A stretch of DNA of 46,200 nt from Caenimonas sedimenti (lineage in GTDB: Bacteria; Pseudomonadota; Gammaproteobacteria; Burkholderiales; Burkholderiaceae_C): contig NZ_VOBQ01000030.1 in the NCBI RefSeq assembly GCF_007833165.1, positions 1-46,200 on the forward strand, read 5' to 3'. Each line of letters begins with the position of its first letter. Within the stretch, counting starts at the first letter, position 1. This document shows positions 10,860 to 18,640 of the stretch, in pieces. A program made the position numbers and the translations under genes. The notes beneath the pieces were generated by a model that ran no database searches, had not been told where the DNA came from, and saw only the letters and a list, made by a program, of their open reading frames with translations.

Positions 10860-11594
10860 TCAAGCGAAGCCCAGCACGACGCGGCGCGTGGTCGCGCTCT
10901 TCTTCTCGATCTTGGTCACCACCACAGGCCCGATTTCCGCGGTGTTGGCGACATGCGTGCCCCCGCAGGGCTGGTAGTCGATCGCATCGCCGACGCGGAT
11001 GGTCCTGATGCGCCCGGTGCCGCGCGGCGGCTGGACCGACATGCTTTTCACCAGCGCCGGGTTCGCGTCCAGCTCTTCATCGGTGATCGAAGCGATCTGC
11101 ACGGGATGGCCGGCAGCGACCAGCCGGGCGATGCCTGCGGAGAGCGCCTCCTTGTCCAGCGGATCCGTCATGTTGAAGTCGAGCCGGGCGGCGTCGGCCG
11201 TGATCGAGCAGCCGTTCACCAGTTGCGGCACCAGGTGGCACAGCAGGTGCGTCGCCGTGTGGAAGCGCATGTGGCGATGGCGGCGCTCCCAGTCGATGCG
11301 CGCCACGACCGGCTGGCCGGGCTGCAGCGTGGCCAGCAGGGCCTCCTGGCCCGGCGCCGGCACGTGGGCGATGTCAGCGGTCGGCTTGCCTTCGGCGTCC
11401 TTGCACTTGCGCGTGTCGGCCACCACCAGCACGGCGCCGCCGGCCAGCACCAGTTCCCCGCTGTCACCGGCCTGGCCACCGCCCAGCGGATAGAACACAG
11501 TGCGGTCGAGCACCACGCCCTGCTCGGTCAGAGCGACGATGGAGGCGGGGGTCTCCCGCAGATAGGCATCCTGGCGGAACAGCTCTTGCGTCAT
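10860..11594 (-). CDS. Alanyl-tRNA editing protein (AlaX-like)
   Basis: A 244-residue stand-alone trans-editing domain that hydrolyses mischarged Ser-tRNA(Ala) or Gly-tRNA(Ala). The zinc site of the AlaRS editing fold is intact: H112 and H116 in HTATH, and C210 and H214 in CGGTH. The N-terminal FYPLGGGQAGDSG segment is the usual AlaX/AlaRS motif. The ATG at 11594 was chosen because residues before it (Arg-rich) belong to the antisense of the divergent dehydrogenase gene. It precedes the dsbD-like gene by 53 bases on the same strand. A shared transcript is plausible but no functional link is established. Confidence 0.92.
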   Translation of the reverse strand: MTQELFRQDAYLRETPASIVALTEQGVVLDRTVFYPLGGGQAGDSGELVLAGGAVLVVADTRKCKDAEGKPTADIAHVPAPGQEALLATLQPGQPVVARIDWERRHRHMRFHTATHLLCHLVPQLVNGCSITADAARLDFNMTDPLDKEALSAGIARLVAAGHPVQIASITDEELDANPALVKSMSVQPPRGTGRIRTIRVGDAIDYQPCGGTHVANTAEIGPVVVTKIEKKSATTRRVVLGFA

Positions 11595-11657
11595 GCCGCG
11601 ATTTTCGCGGTTTTCGCCTACAGGGGTGCGGCGGTGCCGCCGACCACACTTTCGCTG

Positions 11658-12989
11658 ATGAAGTACGTTCCGCGCCTCCTTCCTTCCGCCCTCGCGGGCA
11701 GCACGCTGGCGGCATGCATCGCCGCCGCCTTCGCCCAATCGGGGCCGCAGGGCATCGGCGTCAATCCCAGCTTGCCGGCGCCGGAGAAAAGCGGCCTGGT
11801 GCCCACGGTGAACATCGCGCCGGCCCAGGGCTGGCCGCAGGGCACGATGCCCCAGGCGCCCGCTGGCTTCAAGGTGACGGCGCTGGCGGCCGGACTGGAC
11901 CACCCGCGCTGGGTCTACACCCTGCCCAACGGCGACGTGCTGGTGGCGGAGAGCAACAAGCCGCCGCCGAAGGAGGGCGCCAGGAACGTGCACGCGGAGG
12001 GCGTGCGCGGCAAGGCCATGGGCGCGGTGATGAAGCGGGCCGGCGCCGGCAGCCCCAGCGCCAATCGCATCACCTTGCTGCGCGATGCCGACGGCGACGG
12101 TGTCGCCGAAGTGAAGAACGTCTTCATGAGCGGCCTGTTCTCGCCCTTCGGCATGGCGCTCGTGGGCAACGAACTCTTCATCGCCAACGCCGATGCGATC
12201 GTCAAGGTGCCCTACCAGCCGGGGCAGACCACCATCAGCGCCGCGCCGGTCAAAGTGACCGACCTGCCGGCCGGCGCCAACCATCACTGGACCAAGAACA
12301 TCATCGCCAGCGCCGACGGCAGCAAGCTGTATGCGACGGTCGGCTCCAACAGCAACATCGGCGACAACGGCATGGCGTCCGAGGAAGGCCGCGCCGCCAT
12401 CTGGGAGGTCGACCGCGCGACCGGCAACAAGCGCCTCTTCGCGAGCGGCCTGCGCAACCCGAACGGGCTGGGCTGGGAACCGCAATCGAAAGCGTTGTGG
12501 ACGGTGGTGAATGAGCGCGACGAACTGGGCAACGACCTGGTGCCCGACTACCTCACCTCGGTGAAGGACGGCGCGTTCTACGGCTGGCCCTGGAGCTACT
12601 GGGGCAAGAACGTCGATGCGCGCGTCAAGCCGCCGAACCCCGACATGGTCGCCAAGGCGATCGCGCCGGACTATGGCCTGGGCTCGCACGTGGCGCCGCT
12701 GGGCCTGGCGTTTTCCGATGCGCGCATGCCCGCCAACTACGCCAGTGGCGCTTTCATCGGCCAGCACGGCTCCTGGAACCGCAAGACGCTGACGGGCTAC
12801 AACGTGGTGTTCGTCCCGTTCGCCGGCGGCAAGCCCAACGGGACGCCCCAGGCTTTCCTCACCGGTTTCCTCAGCAAGAACGGCAAGGCCTACGGCCGCC
12901 CTGTCGGTGTGGCCCTGGACGGCAAAGGAGCGTTGCTGGTGGCCGACGATGTCGGCAACGTGGTCTGGCGGGTGGCTAAAACGAACTGA
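11658..12989 (+). CDS. Sorbosone dehydrogenase-like PQQ sugar dehydrogenase, exported
   Basis: The 443-residue protein begins with a signal peptide (MKYVPRLLPSALAGSTLAACIAAAFAQ, written in two parts: residues 1-20 and on to 27). A six-bladed propeller of the soluble glucose/sorbosone dehydrogenase superfamily follows. Family marks are LDHPRWVYTLPNGDVLVAE early, RNPNGLGWEP mid-protein and GQHGSWNRK late. Such proteins oxidise aldose sugars or sorbosone with PQQ in the periplasm; the substrate here is unknown. No heme-binding CxxCH is present, so electrons must pass to a separate carrier. It is a single gene, divergent from the alaX-like gene by 63 bases. Confidence 0.87.
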   Translation: MKYVPRLLPSALAGSTLAACIAAAFAQSGPQGIGVNPSLPAPEKSGLVPTVNIAPAQGWPQGTMPQAPAGFKVTALAAGLDHPRWVYTLPNGDVLVAESNKPPPKEGARNVHAEGVRGKAMGAVMKRAGAGSPSANRITLLRDADGDGVAEVKNVFMSGLFSPFGMALVGNELFIANADAIVKVPYQPGQTTISAAPVKVTDLPAGANHHWTKNIIASADGSKLYATVGSNSNIGDNGMASEEGRAAIWEVDRATGNKRLFASGLRNPNGLGWEPQSKALWTVVNERDELGNDLVPDYLTSVKDGAFYGWPWSYWGKNVDARVKPPNPDMVAKAIAPDYGLGSHVAPLGLAFSDARMPANYASGAFIGQHGSWNRKTLTGYNVVFVPFAGGKPNGTPQAFLTGFLSKNGKAYGRPVGVALDGKGALLVADDVGNVVWRVAKTN

Positions 12990-13002
12990 GCGGGCTCGCC
13001 GT

Positions 13003-13164
13003 TCAGTAGAACCAGTGCAGGTGGGTCAGCACCATGGCGGTGATCGAAGGCCCACGCGTGCATTGGTCCAGGCTCGACAGCACCAGCGCGGACGCCGAAG
13101 CGGCCAGCAGGAGCAGACAGTCGCGCGGCTCCGCATGTTGGATGGTGGTGGCGATGGCTTTCAT
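13003..13164 (-). CDS. Possible small hydrophobic protein
   Basis: A 53-residue frame (MKAIATTIQHAEPRDC...) with one hydrophobic stretch, LLLLAASASALVLSSL, that could be a membrane segment or a signal peptide. It ends 13 bases from the stop of the convergent dehydrogenase gene. There is no clear ribosome binding site and no family I recognise. Codon use looks similar to neighbours, but the frame is too short for that to weigh much. It may be a real small membrane protein or chance. The 160 bases between its start and the next gene's stop (13165-13324) are very GC-rich and show no other feature. Confidence 0.35.
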   Translation of the reverse strand: MKAIATTIQHAEPRDCLLLLAASASALVLSSLDQCTRGPSITAMVLTHLHWFY

Positions 13165-13324
13165 GGGTTCGATCTTGGCCGCCGGGGCGGGCCTTGTCGG
13201 TCGCCCCATCGCCTGTCCGCTTGCGGGAAGGCGACGGCCGAGCAGGTCGGCAGGCCGACTACAGGCGTAGGCGGACGGCGGCGCCCCGCGCGGAACCCTC
13301 CCACTCCCGCCCGGGCGGCCCGGC

Positions 13325-13795
13325 CTACGGCTGCGTACCGTCCGCCACCCGCCGGTAGCGGATGCGGTTGCGGTGGATGTGGTCCGTGCCGACGAATTCG
13401 TTGCGGGTCTCGAAAGCGATCTGGAACGTGGCGAACGGCAGGTTCAGCCGCGACGGTGGCCGGCCGTTCATGAGCGTGTATTTGCGCTTGAGGTTGGTGC
13501 CGTCGTAGAGCCACGTGCCCTCGTGCACATGCTCGATGGTCTCGCCGGATGCACCCGTGGCCCGCACGGTCTCGCGAAATCCGCCATCCGCCGCCAGTTG
13601 CAGCACCCGCCGGGCCTGCACGGCATCCGCGCCGTATTCGCGCAGCCACGTGCCGGGCAGCAGCTGCGCGACCTCGTCCTGGCCCAATGTGTTGGAAGGC
13701 CCGGCGGCGCGGGGCGCCACCTGGTCGTTGAAAGCCAGCAGCGCGGCCACGGCCAGCGCGGCAAACCCCCAGTAAACCTGCGGAACGAGGCGCAT
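13325..13795 (-). CDS. Hypothetical membrane-anchored or exported protein
   Basis: A 156-residue protein with an N-terminal hydrophobic segment (WGFAALAVAALLAF, residues 9-22) that could be a signal anchor. The soluble part looks like a single small beta-rich domain: PGTWLREYGADAVQARRVLQ, then EGTWLYDGTNLKRKY, then MNGRPPSRLNLPF. It reads like a lipocalin-type turnover of strand pairs, but I cannot assign a family. The divergent DUF1439-like gene starts only 20 bases away, so the promoters of both must lie inside the opposite coding sequence or be shared. Confidence 0.7.
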   Translation of the reverse strand: MRLVPQVYWGFAALAVAALLAFNDQVAPRAAGPSNTLGQDEVAQLLPGTWLREYGADAVQARRVLQLAADGGFRETVRATGASGETIEHVHEGTWLYDGTNLKRKYTLMNGRPPSRLNLPFATFQIAFETRNEFVGTDHIHRNRIRYRRVADGTQP

Positions 13796-13815
13796 GCTGG
13801 CACTATCCCAGAAAG

Positions 13816-14376
13816 ATGGACCGCCGGCTGCTCATCACCACCTTGGCCTGCTGGCCGGTCGCCCGCCTGTTCGCGCAGGACGGCGAACAGCGGCCACGCC
13901 ACAAGATCTCCGCGGCCGAACTTCACGGCGCACTCGCGGCGCGCTTTCCCGTGCGCTTCGGGCTGCGCGGCGTGCTGGAGGTCCAGGCCAGCGCGCCCCG
14001 CCTGCTCATGCTGCCGGCGCGCAACCTGCTCGGCGCCACGCTCGTGGCCCAGGTCAGCGGGCGCCAGGCGAAGGAGGCGCCCGCCGGTGAACTGGACGTC
14101 GTGTTCGCCCTGCGCTACGAGCCGTCGGACCAGACGTTGCGCGGGCAGCGGCTGGAGATCCTGGATTTGCGCTGGCCGGGCTTGCCTGCGGAATCGCGCC
14201 AGGCCCTGGTGGCCGTGTTGCCGGCGCTGGCGCGCGAGGCGCTGGCCGAGGTGGTGCTGCATCGATTCTCGCCACGCGAACTTGCCTTGGCGGAGACGAT
14301 GGGGTTCGAGCCGGAGCAGTTCATCGTGCGGGACGACGGCCTGCTGATCCTGTTCGGTCCCCGGCAGCGCCGCTAG
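13816..14376 (+). CDS. DUF1439-like exported protein
   Basis: A 186-residue protein with an N-terminal export signal (MDRRLLITTLACWPVARLFA). The mature part resembles the DUF1439/YceB lipid-binding type family: HKISAAELHGALAARFPVRF at the start, then strands, and LALAETMGFEPEQFIVRDDGL near the end. E. coli YceB is an outer-membrane lipoprotein; here no lipobox cysteine follows the signal, so the protein is probably soluble in the periplasm. The start lies 20 bases from the divergent hypothetical gene. Its stop TAG shares a CTAG with the stop of the convergent NTF2-like gene. Confidence 0.72.
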   Translation: MDRRLLITTLACWPVARLFAQDGEQRPRHKISAAELHGALAARFPVRFGLRGVLEVQASAPRLLMLPARNLLGATLVAQVSGRQAKEAPAGELDVVFALRYEPSDQTLRGQRLEILDLRWPGLPAESRQALVAVLPALAREALAEVVLHRFSPRELALAETMGFEPEQFIVRDDGLLILFGPRQRR

Positions 14377-14762
14377 GGCGATGGCTCCACGACTTCGTAG
14401 TGGAACACCTTCGCGACGATGCGCCAGGCTCCGTCCACCTTCAGCAGGGTGAGGAAATCGGTGAACTGCCGCGGCGCGATCGAGCAATTCACCTTGGCGA
14501 ATGCCGTCACCGGGCCCGCGAATTCGATCGCGAGGATGCGGTCGCTGCGCGCCTCGCCCCGGCTGGCCGGCGAAGGCCGCGCTTCGACGATGGGCAGGTA
14601 GCGCGCCATGTCCAGGTGCACCAGCGTCCCGCCGGTGGCCGTGAAGTAGTGCGCCTCGGGATGGAACACCCGCGCCAGGCGCGCCGAGTCGCTGTGGTGC
14701 AAGCCATCGAAGTACTCCGCCAGCAGTGCGGACACCTCGGCAAAGCCGGAAGCGCCGCTCAT
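14373..14762 (-). CDS. NTF2-like (SnoaL/lumazine-binding type) protein
   Basis: A 129-residue cone-shaped NTF2-like fold: helical start (VSALLAEYFDGLHHSDSARL), FHPEAHYF strand, and a C-terminal strand pair around DFLTLLKVDGAWRIVAKVFHYE. This is typical of the putative lumazine-binding group found beside oxidoreductases. No catalytic residue can be assigned with confidence. Its ATG overlaps the tautomerase stop by 4 bases, so it is translationally coupled as the third gene of the flavodoxin-tautomerase operon. The stop overlaps that of the convergent DUF1439-like gene at CTAG. Confidence 0.8.
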   Translation of the reverse strand: MSGASGFAEVSALLAEYFDGLHHSDSARLARVFHPEAHYFTATGGTLVHLDMARYLPIVEARPSPASRGEARSDRILAIEFAGPVTAFAKVNCSIAPRQFTDFLTLLKVDGAWRIVAKVFHYEVVEPSP

Positions 14763-14968
14763 GGCGCGGCCTGGCGCCGGCGGAACTCGGGCAACGGCAG
14801 CCCGCCGACGCCCCAGTTGTCGGGCTCCACCTCCTCGATCACCACGTAGGTGATGGCGGGGTCCTTGCCGAGCACCCGGTGCAGCACGTCGCTGACACCG
14901 GCGATGACCTGGGCCTTCTGCTCGCGCGTGACGCCTTCGCGCGTGACCTGGATGTTCACATAGGGCAT
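14759..14968 (-). CDS. 4-oxalocrotonate tautomerase family protein
   Basis: A 69-residue tautomerase-superfamily subunit. After removal of Met1 the catalytic Pro1 is exposed (MPYVNIQVTREG), followed by the family helix EQKAQVIAGVSDVLHRVLG and the strand TYVVIEEVEPDNWGVGG. Such enzymes interconvert enol and keto forms of unsaturated acids and usually work as hexamers or dimers of this short chain. It starts 11 bases after the flavodoxin stop and overlaps the NTF2-like start by 4 bases, so all three genes form one operon. The substrate is not evident. Confidence 0.9.
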   Translation of the reverse strand: MPYVNIQVTREGVTREQKAQVIAGVSDVLHRVLGKDPAITYVVIEEVEPDNWGVGGLPLPEFRRRQAAP

Positions 14969-14979
14969 GGCCGCGCTCC

Positions 14980-15534
14980 TCAGTTGTAGCGCCGCACGAC
15001 GGCCGCGACGCGTTCGCCGAAGGCGCGGGCCGTCGCCAGGTCGCCGGGGACCATCTCTTCGACGCTCGCGTCCGAAGGCGTGGCCGTGAGCAGCCCGCTG
15101 AAGCCGGCCAGGTGGTTGATGTCGTCGCGGGTCGCGGCCTTGCTGTTGGCGGGCATCATGCCGGTGCCCACCCAGAGCATGCCGTGCTGCTGCGACAGCG
15201 TGAACAGCGCCTGCACCGTGGCGTGCTTGTCGCCGTTGATGCTGGCGCTGTTGGTGAAGCCGGCGGCCAGCTTGTCCTTCCAACCCTGCTGCGCCCACAC
15301 GCGGGACGAGGCGTCGGCGAACTTCTTGAACTGCCAGCTGACGTTGCCCATGTAGGTGGGCGAGCCGAAGACGATGGCGCGTGAGGCGGCCAGCCGGTCC
15401 CAGCCGTCGGCGTGCAGGTCGCCCTGCTCGTCGATCTCCAGCAGGCTGGCGCCGCTCGCCTGGGCCACGGCCTCGGCCACCTTGCGGGTGTGGCCGTAGC
15501 CGCTGTGAAAGACGATGCTGATGGGGGATGCCAT
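14980..15534 (-). CDS. Flavodoxin/NAD(P)H quinone reductase family protein (WrbA-like)
   Basis: A 184-residue FMN-binding flavodoxin-fold protein. HSGYGHTRKVAEAVA near the N-terminus is the phosphate-binding loop of FMN. SPTYMGNVSWQFKKF and QQHGMLWVGTGM are segments shared with the WrbA/flavodoxin family. The likely role is two-electron reduction of quinones or other electrophiles. The ATG at 15534 (MASPISIVF) is preferred to an upstream start, which would add a Ser/Thr-rich tail. It is the first gene of an operon with a tautomerase and an NTF2-like protein, and is divergent from a LysR regulator 103 bases away that probably controls it. Confidence 0.88.
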   Translation of the reverse strand: MASPISIVFHSGYGHTRKVAEAVAQASGASLLEIDEQGDLHADGWDRLAASRAIVFGSPTYMGNVSWQFKKFADASSRVWAQQGWKDKLAAGFTNSASINGDKHATVQALFTLSQQHGMLWVGTGMMPANSKAATRDDINHLAGFSGLLTATPSDASVEEMVPGDLATARAFGERVAAVVRRYN

Positions 15535-15572
15535 GGATGCGCTCCGGGTGGTGGTTGAGGAATGGAGCAAGG

Positions 15573-15597
15573 TTATTCATGGCTTCGTGATTGATAA
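15573..15597. promoter_or_regulatory. Candidate LysR operator in divergent intergenic region
   Basis: An AT-rich imperfect dyad in a GC-rich context, TTATTCA at 15573-15579 and TTGATAA at 15591-15597. It lies between the flavodoxin operon and the divergent LysR gene. Position and partial symmetry fit the T-N11-A type sites of LysR proteins. No footprint-level evidence can be drawn from sequence alone. Confidence 0.35.
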
Positions 15598-15637
15598 ACT
15601 AGCCGAGATGCACTTCACTCATTCCTTCGTGTAACTC

Positions 15638-16615
15638 ATGGAGCGTGGATTCGGCGACGTCATGGTGGGCAGCATCGAGCTGTTCTGCCTGGCCGCGGAG
15701 CTGGAAAGCTTCACCGCGGCGGCCGCGCAAGCGGGCATCACGCCGGCCGCGGTGAGCCGCGCCATCGGCCGCCTGGAAGATCGGCTGCAAGTGCGCCTGT
15801 TCGTGCGCTCCACCCGCAAGATCCGGCTCACCGACGGCGGCCGGGCCTACTTCATGCAGTGCCGGCAGGCACTCAACCAGCTGCAGGAGGCCGAGCGTGA
15901 TCTCACCGGCAGGCAGGCCGAGCCGGCGGGACTGGTGCGCATCAGCGCACCGACCACCTTCGGGCATTACGTGCTGTTGCCGCTGCTGCCGGCCTTCCGC
16001 GCGCGCCATCCGCAGGTGCGGGTGGAAGTGCAGGTGAGCAACCGCAACGTCGATTTCACGTCGGAGCCGTTCGACCTGGCGATCCGCGCCCGCAACCCGC
16101 CTGACTCGGGGCTGGTCGCGCGCCTGCTGATGCAGGCTGAACTGGTGGTGGCGGCGTCACCGGAATACCTGCGCCGCGCCGGCATTCCGGCCACGCCGGA
16201 GGACCTGGCGCACCACGAGTGCATCCAGTTCCTGCTGCCGCGCACGGGCCAGCGCGTGGCCTGGGAGTTCCGCGTGGACGGGGACGATGTGGCAGTGGCG
16301 ACCGAGGGCGGCTACACCTGCACCGACGACGTGCTGGCCGTCGCCACGCTGGCCCGCGCGGGGGCGGGACTGGTGCAGACGCACCGGTTCATCCTGGACG
16401 AAGAGTTGAAGGCCGGGCGGCTGGTGGAGGTGCTGCAGGCTTTCGGCGGCCGTTCCAGGCCGTTCTCGCTGCTGTACCCGGCCGGGCGCCACATGCCCTT
16501 GCGGGTGCGGGCGCTCGTCGATTTCCTGCTGGAGCGGGCGCTCGTCGATTTCCTGCTGGAGCGGGCGCTCGTCGATTTCCTGCTGGAGCGGACGAACCCT
16601 GAAGCCGGGCTCTAG
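15638..16615 (+). CDS. LysR-family transcription regulator with repeated C-terminus
   Basis: A 325-residue LysR protein: winged HTH at about 11-70 (SFTAAAAQAGITPAAVSRAIGRLE) and a periplasmic-binding-like effector domain from about 95 (GLVRISAPTTFGHYVLLPLL). The effector is unknown. The start at 15638 has no ribosome site; MVGSIELF at 15662 is an alternative. The C-terminus carries three perfect copies of RALVDFLLE where relatives usually have one, so the protein is about 18 residues longer than expected. It is divergent from the flavodoxin operon and probably regulates it. The stop overlaps the next, convergent gene at CTAG. Confidence 0.92.
   Translation: MERGFGDVMVGSIELFCLAAELESFTAAAAQAGITPAAVSRAIGRLEDRLQVRLFVRSTRKIRLTDGGRAYFMQCRQALNQLQEAERDLTGRQAEPAGLVRISAPTTFGHYVLLPLLPAFRARHPQVRVEVQVSNRNVDFTSEPFDLAIRARNPPDSGLVARLLMQAELVVAASPEYLRRAGIPATPEDLAHHECIQFLLPRTGQRVAWEFRVDGDDVAVATEGGYTCTDDVLAVATLARAGAGLVQTHRFILDEELKAGRLVEVLQAFGGRSRPFSLLYPAGRHMPLRVRALVDFLLERALVDFLLERALVDFLLERTNPEAGL
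16508..16588 (+). repeat. Three perfect 27-base tandem repeats in a LysR gene
   Basis: Units 16508-16534, 16535-16561 and 16562-16588 are identical, each coding for RALVDFLLE in frame. Because all three are base-for-base the same, they look like a recent tandem duplication by slippage, and copy number may vary between strains. Confidence 0.97.
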
Positions 16616-18075
16616 TTCTTGATCTTCGGTGCCGGCATCGTCGGCATGTCGAACGCCCACTGCTCCCAGGTGCCGCGCTTGAACGCCGAGGCCAGGTACT
16701 CCTGCAGGCCGTCGTCGATGGCGTAGATGTCCTCCAGCTCCTTGAGCGCCGCTTCATCGGCATCTTCCGGCCAGCCATGGGCGCGGGCGAAGCCGAAGAT
16801 CACCGCCACGGCGAACGTGTCCTCCTGCCAGCCGTGCGACTTCACCAGCGAGCGCAGCAAGGCGCCGTACGGCCGGGGAATGTAGTCGCGCGTCAGGGTT
16901 TCGGCCGGCATGGTGCCCAGCACTTCCAGCAGCGTGGTGAGCAGGGCGCGCGGCGACTTCGGCTCGATCTTGGCCGGCCGCTTCGTTTCGGCTTCCGGTT
17001 CGGCAGCCGCCGCGGCCACCGGGGCCGGCGCCGGTGTGCGCGCTGGCGCGGGGGCCGGAGTGCGTGCGGGTGCCGGAGCCGGTGTGCGGGCCGGTGCAGG
17101 CGCTGGCGTGCGCGCCGGCGCAGGTGCCGGTGTCCGCGCGGGGGGCGGCGGTGGCGGAGGCGGCGGAGGCGGTGGCGGTGGCGGAGGAGGCGGTGGCGGA
17201 GGCGGAGCCGGCGGCGACGTGACCACCGGCGCAGCCGGCGCTTCCGCCGCGAAATCCAGCGAAAACTCGGCTTCCGGCGCGGGCTGCGGTGCCGGGGCGG
17301 GAGGCGGCTCCGGCGCGCGCGCCGACACGACCGTCTCGAAGGGAACCACCGTCGGGATGCGCGCGGCGATCAACTCCTGCAACTGCTTGGCGCGGCGCGC
17401 CAGGGTGCCGTCCTGGAATTTCCGGTCGAGCGCCTTCCTGGCCGCATCCCATTCGCCCATCTCCCGGTGCCACTCGCCGATCTCGAGCGCAGTGGCGTCC
17501 GATGCTTCGCCGCTGAAGAGCGCGGATTCCAGCAGGGCGCGCAGCAGCAGCGCGCGCCGCCGCTCGTCTTCCTTGGTCCGGGCCTCGTTGGTCGGAAAGA
17601 CACCGAAGAAGAATTCCGTCCGCTCCCGGTCGTTGTCGAGCCAGAGCAGCCCGCGCGCCAGCCAGCCCCGCTTGCGCAGCGACACCACGTCGGTGGACTT
17701 GGGGGGCTGCGTCAGCCGCGGCAGCGGCGTGCCCGGCTTCGCGGGCTTGCCGGGCGGGTGGAACATCGCGTCATAGCGCTCGAAGCCGGCCCAATACAGG
17801 GAGGGCGGGCCCCAGGCGGCCTGTGGCAGGTGGAACCGCTCCAGGTCGCCGGCCTTGCGCAGCAGGTCGGCGGAGACGCAGTTCTTGCGCCATGACACGG
17901 CGATGCCGCAGTGCGGGCACGTGATGATCTCGGTCTGCACGCCGTGAAAGCCGCCCAGGTAGCCGTCGGAGTAGGGCACCTCGTCGGAGACCGTGACGAT
18001 GCGCACCCGCTCGATCACCATGCAGTGGTTGCCGCAGGAACGGCAACCGACGATGTACTCGGCGTGCCGGCTCAT
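16612..18075 (-). CDS. Zinc-ribbon-like protein with long polyproline and PARTPAPA repeats
   Basis: A 487-residue protein of no family I can name. The N-terminus has cysteines in CRSCGNHC and later CPHCG, a likely zinc ribbon, followed by a tryptophan-rich stretch and a helical segment (about 165-250, with DERRRALLLRALLESALFSG). The middle is low complexity: about 22 consecutive prolines, then five PARTPAPA-type octapeptides. A compact C-terminal domain follows (SPRALLTTLLEVLGTMPAETL to the end). ATG at 18075 is preferred to a TTG at 18114. The octapeptide codons differ between copies, so the repeat is old and kept at protein level. Its stop overlaps that of the LysR gene. Confidence 0.75.
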   Translation of the reverse strand: MSRHAEYIVGCRSCGNHCMVIERVRIVTVSDEVPYSDGYLGGFHGVQTEIITCPHCGIAVSWRKNCVSADLLRKAGDLERFHLPQAAWGPPSLYWAGFERYDAMFHPPGKPAKPGTPLPRLTQPPKSTDVVSLRKRGWLARGLLWLDNDRERTEFFFGVFPTNEARTKEDERRRALLLRALLESALFSGEASDATALEIGEWHREMGEWDAARKALDRKFQDGTLARRAKQLQELIAARIPTVVPFETVVSARAPEPPPAPAPQPAPEAEFSLDFAAEAPAAPVVTSPPAPPPPPPPPPPPPPPPPPPPPPPARTPAPAPARTPAPAPARTPAPAPARTPAPAPARTPAPAPVAAAAAEPEAETKRPAKIEPKSPRALLTTLLEVLGTMPAETLTRDYIPRPYGALLRSLVKSHGWQEDTFAVAVIFGFARAHGWPEDADEAALKELEDIYAIDDGLQEYLASAFKRGTWEQWAFDMPTMPAPKIKN

Positions 18076-18292
18076 CTGCGCGCAGCATTCATCGCTGGGA
18101 ACCAGCCGGGACAAGCCCGCGACATGCCTTCATCAGGCCAGGGGAGATCACCGCGCACATCGCCTTTGCATCACTTGCATCGATCGCGCGTTGGGCCTGC
18201 CAGGATGCAGGACGCGCGGCTTCAGGGCTCGCGGCCAGCTTACCGGAGCCCTCAGGCGCCGGTCAATAGCGGCGCCTCGGTGATTATCCACG

Positions 18293-18592
18293 TCAAATCT
18301 CGATCGCATACATGGCATCCCCCATGTAGCGGTTCGGCCCGAAGGCGGCGGCCACAGCGGCGGTTTCGGCAGCCCGCCACTGCTCCAGCACCAGCCACTC
18401 GCCCTCCGACAGGCTGTCGCGCGCCGGTTCGTCCCCATGGGTGCCCAGGATGCGCTGGCAGGCCTGGAACACCGGCACCACCAGCGCCGGGTCGCCCAGG
18501 GTGGCCTCCAGCGCCTCCCGGAAACGCCGCTCCGCCTCGCGCAGCTCGGCGGGCGAGGCGTCGGCTTCGTAGAGCTTCACGCGGTAAGTCAT
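18293..18592 (-). CDS. Hypothetical protein, 99 residues
   Basis: A 99-residue, mostly helical, acidic protein (MTYRVKLYEADASPAELREAERR...). It looks cytoplasmic: no signal or membrane segment. FREALEATLGDPALVVPVFQ and EGEWLVLEQWRAAETAAVAAA suggest two or three amphipathic helices. The family is not recognised. The reading frame has the strong third-position GC of its neighbours, which supports coding. It lies 48 bases downstream of the 55-residue basic protein on the same strand and may share a transcript. The 217 bases between its stop and the polyproline gene start (18076-18292) hold nothing I can assign, only a DnaA-box-like TTATCCACG near 18283. Confidence 0.65.
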   Translation of the reverse strand: MTYRVKLYEADASPAELREAERRFREALEATLGDPALVVPVFQACQRILGTHGDEPARDSLSEGEWLVLEQWRAAETAAVAAAFGPNRYMGDAMYAIEI

Positions 18593-18640
18593 GCGGCACG
18601 ATAACGCAGGACCCGGGCCGCGCGCCGCAGCCCCAGAGGC

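Noticed and set aside
8542..10977. Long plus-strand frame of about 800 codons
   Set aside because: It is the antisense of the dsbD and redoxin genes, rich in Arg, Gln and His, without a ribosome site or family features.
17030..17206. CRISPR array or minisatellite
   Set aside because: Repeats are coding, only 24 bases long with diverged synonymous sites and no spacers.
16777..17895. Glycine- and arginine-rich proteins on the plus strand
   Set aside because: These frames are the antisense of the proline-rich gene; the GC-rich repeat removes stop codons on both strands.
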